A model generated the notes under the pieces. That model was not told the origin of the DNA and searched no databases. It saw only the letters and a list, made by a program, of their open reading frames with translations. DNA of 64,000 bases, taken from NCBI GenBank assembly GCA_947652115.1, contig OX393573.1, positions 960,138-1,024,137 on the forward strand, read 5' to 3'. Position numbers and translations under genes: made by a program. Below, piece by piece: positions 56,790 through 64,000 of the stretch. The stretch is from Blastomussa wellsi (taxonomy: Eukaryota > Cnidaria > Anthozoa > Scleractinia > Plerogyridae). Position 1 is the first letter of the stretch. Each line of letters begins with the position of its first letter.

Positions 56790-59700
56790 ATGCGTTCGAT
56801 TGCTTCTGGCAGTTTGAGACGTGTGCTCTTAATGAATTCTGCTCATAACATAAGGGTGATTCAGGTAATTGGAATTTCTCGTTTATTTAATATCAGTTAT
56901 TGTAATAATATTGGTGTCATTCAATTTATAAAAGTTTGGTTACATAACAGCTTTTGGTTGGTGGCGGGTTAAATATAGGGAAGATATCAGTGACTTCACC
57001 CTTTGTTATTAATGTACGAACACACTATTGATTGGTGAAACAAAGAGCTCTTTTGTTTAACTTGTTGGCAATTTAAATAACAAAAACAATGTTTGTAAAC
57101 AAATATTACTAGTGCAGAGTCTTGCAAGACTGGCAAGACGCCATGAAAACACAGGCTATGTTTTGTCGGACTAGGCCAAACTGTTCCGAACCAAAACGGA
57201 CCTGATTGGCTTCTGTTTCATGGAACCGTTGGAACGCAGGACCTTTCTAAAACTGGTCCACTGGACCTGCAAAACAGCAGGACCAGTTTTGGATCTGTTC
57301 CAGAACATTTTCGTGTAAACAGAAGGGCTATCCGGGTTAGATGTTTGGACTGGTTATATTTGGATCCATTTGGAACCTGTCCCATGTAAACATAGCCACA
57401 ATTTTAGAGTATACAGCTGTGAAAGTCATGTTGTGTCAACTTTCTCGATGTATGTAAATTAGTGGTGATAAACACATGCAAGTGGGAGCTTGTTAGAAAA
57501 ATGAAAAAGTTCTCAGGGCGGTATAACACGTGGTTGGGCATTTTTGCTTTGCATGTGCTTTGCGTGAAGCGTGAATGAGCATTTATTTTTTCCGTGATTC
57601 GTGAATCTATATTTTCCCGTCCTCGGGATTTTTTCATGATCTGTGGAATATGCATTTACTTACGCGTGATTTGTGAACCAACGACTTTTCCGGGAATAAT
57701 TTTTCACTTTTTTGGAGATTTTAGCTTCATTAAAGCTCGTAATGTACACCAGACTAGATTTAAAAGGCACACGGCCTGTCCATATGTCATTTGGTTGGTT
57801 TTTTATGACGACAAGAATGGAGTCTGAAATTACCAAAAGATGGCACATTCAGTAATATGAGGTAAAATGTTTAAATACACTTTTGTAATGATTTGCGAAA
57901 CATGAAAAAAATTTGTATTTCTATGTGACAAACTTTTTTTGAGTCTTTGCATTTTTATGTGAAACGTGATTGCTTCCCTTTTTCCGTGAAATGTTTCTCA
58001 ATTTTTTCGTGAAGCATGAAAAGGCCAATTATTTTTGCGTGAAACTGTTTTCAGAAGAGGTATAGGGGACCCTCAGGTAGTAGTAATAGTGTGAGGCTTT
58101 AGTAGGATCGAAACCCAGTGACCTAATCACCCAATTATTTCTCAGTTCAGTCCTTAGGTCAGTTAGAATGAAAAGTTTCTGTTACATGTATTTTCCGTTG
58201 TCTTCTCAGGCTCCTCTGAGCTGCTTAGCTTGTAGACGGGTGCAACACTTTGCCAATGAGCCCGTCTCAAAGGACAAGATGACGAGATACACATTGAACA
58301 ATCTTGCTACTCAGTACACTGCACGATTTCAGTCAACTGCACAGGTATAGTTTGAGTCATTAGAACCAGATCAAACAAGACCAAAAAAGACAAATGATGA
58401 GAATTCAGATCTTAATCTCATTTGACTGCCATCTCAGTAGTGAAAGTAAAGCTGCTCGTAGCTCCCAGTACTTACACTGTAAACTCTGGTTCCTGTAGTA
58501 TGAAGCCGTTAGGAGTATTTCTGCTCTCATTTATTCTTGTTCTGATTTCATCTGCCCTAATTCAGTTTGCCAAAAGCACTGCGTAAACTCATGTTGGGTG
58601 GCAGCATATTAACTAACCTATTTTTCCAATATTGCAACATGTACCAGGGATCAGAGGGTAGTGTAGATGTTGTGGAAAACAAACTGGAAAACGGAGGGAC
58701 ATTGATGGAGAGAATAATCGAGAAACTGAGGGTGGCTGCTGCACCTATGTTCAAATCAGCGGTAAATCTTGATTTTATTCAGAAGGTCAACTCTGTATGT
58801 AGTCTGCAATATGTACAGTGCAAAAAGGTACAGCCTTGTGCCTGGTGGCCCATACTGCTGGAGCTTATTGTGGTTTCTACTCCCCCTGGATGGGATGCTA
58901 GTCCATCGCAGGGTTACCCCCAGCAGTAAATTCGTTGGTACCCATTCATACACCTGGGTGAAGGGAGGCACTGTGAGAGTCAAGTGTCTTGGCCAAGAAC
59001 ACAACGCAGTGCCCTGGCCAGGGCTCGAACCCGGTCCGTCCGATCCAGAGTCCATCACATTAACCATTTGTTCTCTAATCACTCTGCGAGAACAAATCAT
59101 TTTCACTCTTAACATCATGAAACACAGACAAGAATCAGGAATAGGCATCTCGTTTATTGATAGCTAACGGGCAGAATGCAGGAATACTCTCTCAACAAAT
59201 TATCGAGGATACAAATCACCTAACGTTTAGCTAGAGCAACAACTAGTAAAGGGAAGTAAACATTCGGTCCCTTGTAGTGTGTATATAATAACAAAAGAAC
59301 AACAATATAAGAAAGTTAACAGAAAAATAGTGAGAGATGCCGTCAAGTGGCCTTGAAGTTGCAAAAAACATGTATATATACCTGATAACATTAAACACGT
59401 CCACTTCCAAAAAACTTGCACGACAGATACCAACGCATCCACATAAGCACCAACGAAGCGTGCATGAAAATATAAATTCAGTTGAAATGAAAAGGTTTTT
59501 CTTTTGTTTATGTATAGATTTTAGTGGGCAGTACAAGACGCATGTATGATTGTTGCGTAGAAGGAATGAACTTTGAAGAGTTTTTTGAAGGTAAATTTCT
59601 GGCAGTGAAGTATTCAGAAAATAGTTCTATACAAAGTTGTCTGAGAGGTTTGCCATCACCTTCTACAACTTTGTAGTTTTATAAAACTATTGTAACTGTT

Positions 59701-62700
59701 ATAATTTTCTGAGGAATGTTGACAAAAGGCCCAGCACTGTGAAGACATTCTTTAAGAATTACTTGTGTTTGAGACTGAGACTGATTTTTCTGAATTATCT
59801 TTACCTATAGCATGTGAATTACCAGACACATTTCAATCCTGGTTTTGTATTCTCCATCTTCACGTATGGTATGTTTGTTGCAGTTGAAACTTCTTAAATT
59901 GATGATTTAGAACTTGTGAATTTTGCATGTCACACCATTGTAATGCACTGTTTACTGATGTACATGAGATCCAGTCCTGACAATGAAGCTAAAATGTGGC
60001 TTAGGGGTGATTTCATGGTGAATATCAGCCCGGGTTGAAATTTTCTATGATAACACCCCCTAAATCCCCTAAATGTAATTTAGGCTATGTTAGACTTGAG
60101 GGGTTCACATGGGGCTTTGTAGGGCTTATGTGTTTTGCGTCCCTGCTACATGTGAATGTGCAGTTTTCTTCAAGCACTGAATCAGTTTGCGATGTGCTTC
60201 GCTCCCTCACCTCCCTCCCTTCTGTTGGTCACGGTAAGCATGTGTTTGGTAAGTATCTCCACTGATTTGATCAGTGTGACAGTGCCTTGGTGGTTGCCAC
60301 CCTCAGGGTTGCCATGGATACCTGCCTGTTTGGCGCGTGGCCGTATCTTGCCTGGCTCCACCTTCTTGGCACCTTCCCCAAGCTCATCATTCTGTATAAG
60401 TTCAACTGATTGTCAGTTAAGCCATGTGACTCAGTGTTTGATGCCAATTCAGACTGGAGTATCAGGTCTGTTGCTTACTGGTTATAATCAAGAACGAGGT
60501 CAGTAGCTTAATAGATCAATCAATAGTCCCATTACCAGTAGCTTGTCAATAAAATTGATTAGTAATTTTTCTTTCAATTGTTTTTTGTCTTTTCTTTGTG
60601 ATCTGTTGAAGGATGTGTTTGGTGCGGCTGAAAAACGAGGGTAAAGATGGCAAGTTCATGTACAATACACTTGTTAAAATGATGTGGTTTGATGTGGAGG
60701 AGAGGCTAAACAATCTTGGGGTAGGAATAGCATGCTGTGATTTCAGTTCCAAACCTGTGAAACAAGATCTGGTTATGTTAAGGGTGAAATGTTCATTTTG
60801 TTTCGAGCATAAAAAAATGTTAAGTCTGCGCCGAGCCTAGTTGCCCATACCATCGGAGCTTATCCCGGTTTCCGTAGCATGAAATGACTAGGAGTATTTC
60901 TACTCCCCCCTGGATGGGATGCTAGTCCATCACAGGGTTACCCCCAGCAGTAAATTCGTTGGCACCCATTTATACACCTGGGTGGAGAAAGGCACAGTGA
61001 GAGTAAAGTGTCATACCCAAGAACACAACATAGTGCTCCAGCCATTTGGTGCACTAGCCATTAGGCCATCAGACGTCGCACTATTTGGGACGTAGAGGGG
61101 CTGAAGGGAGAGACTTGCAAGCCCAAGTGGATCTTTGCTCCTGGTGCTTTACTTCAGTTTCTGTAGCTTGAAGCAGCTCGGAGTATTCTTACAATACTTC
61201 CCCTGGATTGGATGCTAGTACATCACAAGTTACTCCCCAGGATTTCCTCAAGTTTCCCCAGGAATTTGCCGGTACCCATTTAAACTCCTGGGTGGAGAGA
61301 GGCACGCACCACAATGAACCCAGCCAGGGTTCAAACATGGATTGTTCCACATGAAGTCCAACACAATAGCCATTAGACCACTGTGCCTCTAATGGAGGGC
61401 CGGGAGTCCTAGAATAAACAGAGCAGTTTACAGGCGGCGGTACGCAGCTCTTTACAAGGTCCCACAGTATTGGCTGAAAAAATGATAAACAAACAACAGT
61501 AACAATAGACCCAAGCCCTAAAACAATAGAGCTGCGTGCTATTAAGATCCAATGAAATTAGAGGTCCTGTAGAGCTGCAAACTATCTTGTCTGTAGGAGA
61601 TAATAATGAACCCCTTCATAATGAAGTAACTGGTGTACCAAGCATTGTTCTTCAGCTCCCCAAAATTGGAGAGTGCAACATTTGATATTTTGCAGTAGAA
61701 AAGCAAACTATGAGTGGGTAATATTTAACAAGGAGCACTAACCGGCAGAGTTGAGGTCCTGGAAGTTGGCAATTGAGACCTCAGCATCTCCCAAATGTCC
61801 CATTGTATTTTTTGTGCAGGATAATATTTTTTGGTTTTTGATCATACTTTTCAGCCTATGGATTCAGTTGTGAGAAGAGATAGCTTACGGGATCTATTAA
61901 GCCAGTTTTATGGACTTACAATCGGATACGATGAGGTAATGGCGGTGGCTCATGTTTCCCTTCCATAAACGGTCAATGTCATTTTAGTGACACGTAGAAG
62001 TTTTTTTGCTAGCATGGGCGAATCCACTCTGAGAAAGGATTTACTGGTTCCTTTGATGCACCATGATCTGAGTAAGCTCGAATCACACTGATCCTGATTC
62101 GGATCACCCCAAAGGAAAGCACCTTTGGTTGCCAATTATGGCATCCACTGTTAAAAAATGGCTTTGACCATTCATGAAAGGGAAATCAGCGGTGGTGGCA
62201 GCGACCGCAAGGACGATGCCTGCTAAAAATGAATTTTTATTTAACTTATGAATAATGCATCTATGGCTTTCAAACTTTGCTTTAGCATTTTCAAACAGAA
62301 ATTCAGTTTAGTTGCCAAGGTGGACGCTCTCCAAAATACTCAGAATTTGGTCATTTCACGTTATTGTTTTGTAGAGTGCGGCAAAGAAATGCACACATTA
62401 CCGGTATATTAATTACGGTAAGATTTATAATGCACGTTTTCAGGGTAACGGGCTGAGCAAACTCCAATTGAAAGTTTCAATGTTGTACTGCTATATAATC
62501 AATCTTTCAGCTTTGTCCTGACCTGTTAGTATTTTTGTCATTGTGTTAGGAGTGTTAGTGTGGTGCCGTCTAAGGGGAATCTTTCCCAGCCTGTAATATT
62601 AACAATAATTTTAATATTTGCAATGTTAATTTACAGGGTTTGTTGTGTGACGACACAGTGCTAGCTACAGTTTTATGGAGGTATAATTTTTTTTCAATTT

Positions 62701-63260
62701 CTCTCTCTACTTCGTATTCAAATAGATTAAACTGAGGACAGAAGTGGTTAAAATACATGTACGATAACTTTGTGAAGAAATCAAGATTTTCAAAACAACA
62801 ACAATACAGCAATATTCTTTATTTGTACTCCCTTGCCTATGACAAATTAAAAGCAATATTGAAAATAAAAAATATATTACTGGCTGCCTGGAATAACCAC
62901 AAGGGCAGGGGAGCCAGACAGCCAGTAGAAACAGCATTAAATGAAAATAAGTTAAAAATAATAAATAAATCAAATAAATCACCCATAAAATAAATATAAA
63001 TTTTTATTGTTAATAATTAATAAATTACAGTTTGAGCTGAAAGTTGCCTTTTTTGTTTGATTTTCAGAAACCTGTTTTATAACAAAGAGCGGACGGATGC
63101 AGAACAGCTTGCTCGCCTCGTAGCGTACGTCAGAAAAAATGTACAGCATTTGGACAATCTTACCAGTGAACATATTCTTCGTGATGGAGAATTCACATGG
63201 TTACCGTTAACAGAGGAAGCAAACGTGACTGAAAGTGGACGGGACTCTACAAAACTTTGA
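56790..63260 (+). CDS. UQCC1: Ubiquinol-cytochrome c reductase complex assembly factor 1
   Basis: CBP3-type chaperone for newly made cytochrome b in the mitochondrial inner membrane. Nine coding exons: 56790-56864, 58210-58344, 58648-58761, 59518-59590, 59811-59868, 60612-60720, 61855-61935, 62637-62680, 63068-63260; all GT-AG, phases agree, 293 residues (about 299 in human). The N-terminus (MRSIASGSLRRVLLMNSAHN) is a mitochondrial presequence. Family landmarks: RRMYDCCVEGMNFEEFFE, CELPDTFQSWFCILHLHVWM, CLVRLKNEGKDGKFMYN, LTIGYDEGLLCDD, LATVLWR, then LARLVAYVRKNVQHLDNL and GEFTWLPL near the end. The third coding exon was set at 58648 because the acceptor at 58565 leads to an in-frame stop, whereas 58647/58648 keeps phase 0. 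Introns hold three SINE copies. Head-to-head with LDAH. Confidence 0.92.
57154..57397. mobile_element. MITE-like element in UQCC1 intron
   Basis: Ends GGCTATGTTT and AAACATAGCC are inverted copies flanked by ACA on both sides; an inner pair AAACTGGTCC/GGACCAGTTT is visible. Noncoding. Confidence 0.5.
57560..58055. repeat. CGTGA-rich degenerate repeat
   Basis: CGTGAAGCGTGAATGAG, CGTGATTCGTGAATC, GTGAAACGTGATTGC, CGTGAAATG, CGTGAAGCATG and similar units recur across 500 bp of UQCC1 intron. Same motif family as 52800-53045 on the other side of LDAH. Confidence 0.55.
58830..59085 (-). mobile_element. tRNA-derived SINE, clearest copy
   Basis: Read on minus: a pol III head with A-box-like TGGTTAATGTGATGGACTC and B box GGTTCGAGCCC, then the family body (TTCTTGGCCAAGACACTTGA; CATCCCATCCAGGGGGAGTA). 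Other copies are listed separately. Confidence 0.75.
60835..61085 (-). mobile_element. SINE copy in UQCC1 intron
   Basis: Contains TACTCCCCCCTGGATGGGAT, TACCCCCAGCAGTAAATTCG and ACACCTGGGTGGAGAAAGGC, as in the 58.8 kb copy. Confidence 0.7.
61130..61395 (-). mobile_element. SINE copy, diverged, in UQCC1 intron
   Basis: TTCCCCTGGATTGGATGCTA, then CCGGTACCCATTTAAACTCC and GGTTCAAACATGGATTG. It lies 45 bp from the previous copy in the same orientation. Confidence 0.65.
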
Positions 63261-63452
63261 TTAATGCTCTGATAAAGTGGGATCAACTTGGAACTTCATT
63301 TACGAACGTTTGGAATTGATGTCTTTCAAATGTAATTCTTTCGCTAACTCTTCAATGGTGGAGCAGCTCTTCTGAGCTTTTATTGAAATTCTACTGTTTT
63401 TTTCGTGTGTAGCAGTTGCTATTGTTTTTGGCGCTACGGGTAGTGTTTTTGT

Positions 63453-63519
<67 letters not shown>

Positions 63520-64000
63520 CTTTATTTCAGTGTCAATAAAGATAGCAGTTACAACCACTAATTGGGGACACCTAGCTAAAGTTCTAACTACCTAATTAAT
63601 TACAATCTGTACTTTAGAATTATTCATAATAACATATGTACAATTAAATAAAAAGTATAGCGAATTATTCACGCGAGACCTTGCGAGAGCTTCTGTAACT
63701 TCTGTGCTGCTAACAGACCGCCAACTGCGGGGTTGTCCTGGAGCAGAAAATGGGGGAACGAACTGCGATGTAAAAAATTATCTCCACCTCGATGGTTCAC
63801 TAAAGGCAAAAATAACTTTAAGATTTGAGAAAGCAAAATGGAACAAAGATGACATTGATTGGTGGAGGATTTAAGGACGAACATGGCAGAAATAACGCAT
63901 GGTCTTTGGAGACTCTCTCCTCCGCAGAGACTTTTACCCTTATTTAACCTTGGCTTTTGTTATAGGGGCCGTTAGTCAGGGCTAAACGAGGTAAACGCCG
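63261..64000. other. UQCC1 3' flank
   Basis: Besides the AAT microsatellite there are possible poly(A) signals AATAAA at 63535-63540 and 63647-63652. Beyond 63660 a stretch is open on minus for 71 codons, but I see no family features in it. Confidence 0.4.
63455..63516. repeat. AAT trinucleotide microsatellite
   Basis: About 20 perfect AAT/TAA units, 195 bp after the UQCC1 stop. Confidence 0.9.

Noticed and set aside
58561..58647. UQCC1 exon starting at 58566
   Set aside because: In the phase required by the previous exon it hits TAA after six codons. The acceptor at 58647 keeps the frame.
58980..59060. tRNA-like A and B boxes
   Set aside because: The head is part of a SINE with the family body attached; there is no complete cloverleaf, so it is not a tRNA gene.
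1..64000. CRISPR array, bacterial operon or rRNA genes
   Set aside because: No regularly spaced repeats, ribosome-binding sites or rRNA motifs; the spliced genes show a eukaryotic nuclear genome.

Overview
The window is animal nuclear DNA. The genes are split by many short exons with GT-AG introns, the sequence is AT-rich, and tRNA-derived SINEs, MITEs, Penelope-like tails and a Ty3/Gypsy element are scattered through it. The gene set and repeat style point to a cnidarian, most likely a stony coral. That is inference: no species can be named from the sequence alone.

Layout, left to right. (1) 1-13.4 kb, minus strand: the first 18 exons of an ankyrin/PH/FFAT oxysterol-binding protein-related protein (ORP1L type); its lipid-binding domain lies beyond the left edge. 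(2) 13.6-16.0 kb, plus: mitochondrial ATP synthase inhibitor IF1, head-to-head with ORP1L across 201 bp. (3) 17.2-29.2 kb, minus: amnionless (AMN), traced exon by exon from signal peptide to an NPLY tail. One coding exon is split by a 5'-truncated Gypsy element (22.26-24.71 kb), so this copy is probably broken or the insertion is allelic. (4) 30.5 kb, plus: an intronless G-protein gamma subunit. (5) 33.0-34.1 kb, plus: a two-exon, Arg-rich secreted protein of unknown family with a foldback transposon in its intron. (6) 38.3-39.4 kb (minus) and 45.7-46.3 kb (plus): two paralogous small basic secreted-peptide genes, head-to-head 6.2 kb apart. Promoter, signal/pro region and last five residues are conserved; the mature part has diverged strongly. 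(7) 50.1-51.2 kb, minus: an intronless class A GPCR. (8) 53.3-56.5 kb, minus: lipid droplet-associated hydrolase LDAH, head-to-head with (9) UQCC1 (plus, coding exons 56.8-63.3 kb), the cytochrome bc1 assembly factor.

Two head-to-head pairs combine lipid and mitochondrial functions (ORP1L with IF1, LDAH with UQCC1). The middle 30-50 kb is gene-poor and holds the lineage-specific secreted peptides, which are the best candidates for undescribed biology here. The remaining intergenic and intronic sequence is largely old small transposons. All exon models come from reading splice sites and phases by eye and from family resemblance; no search was run.
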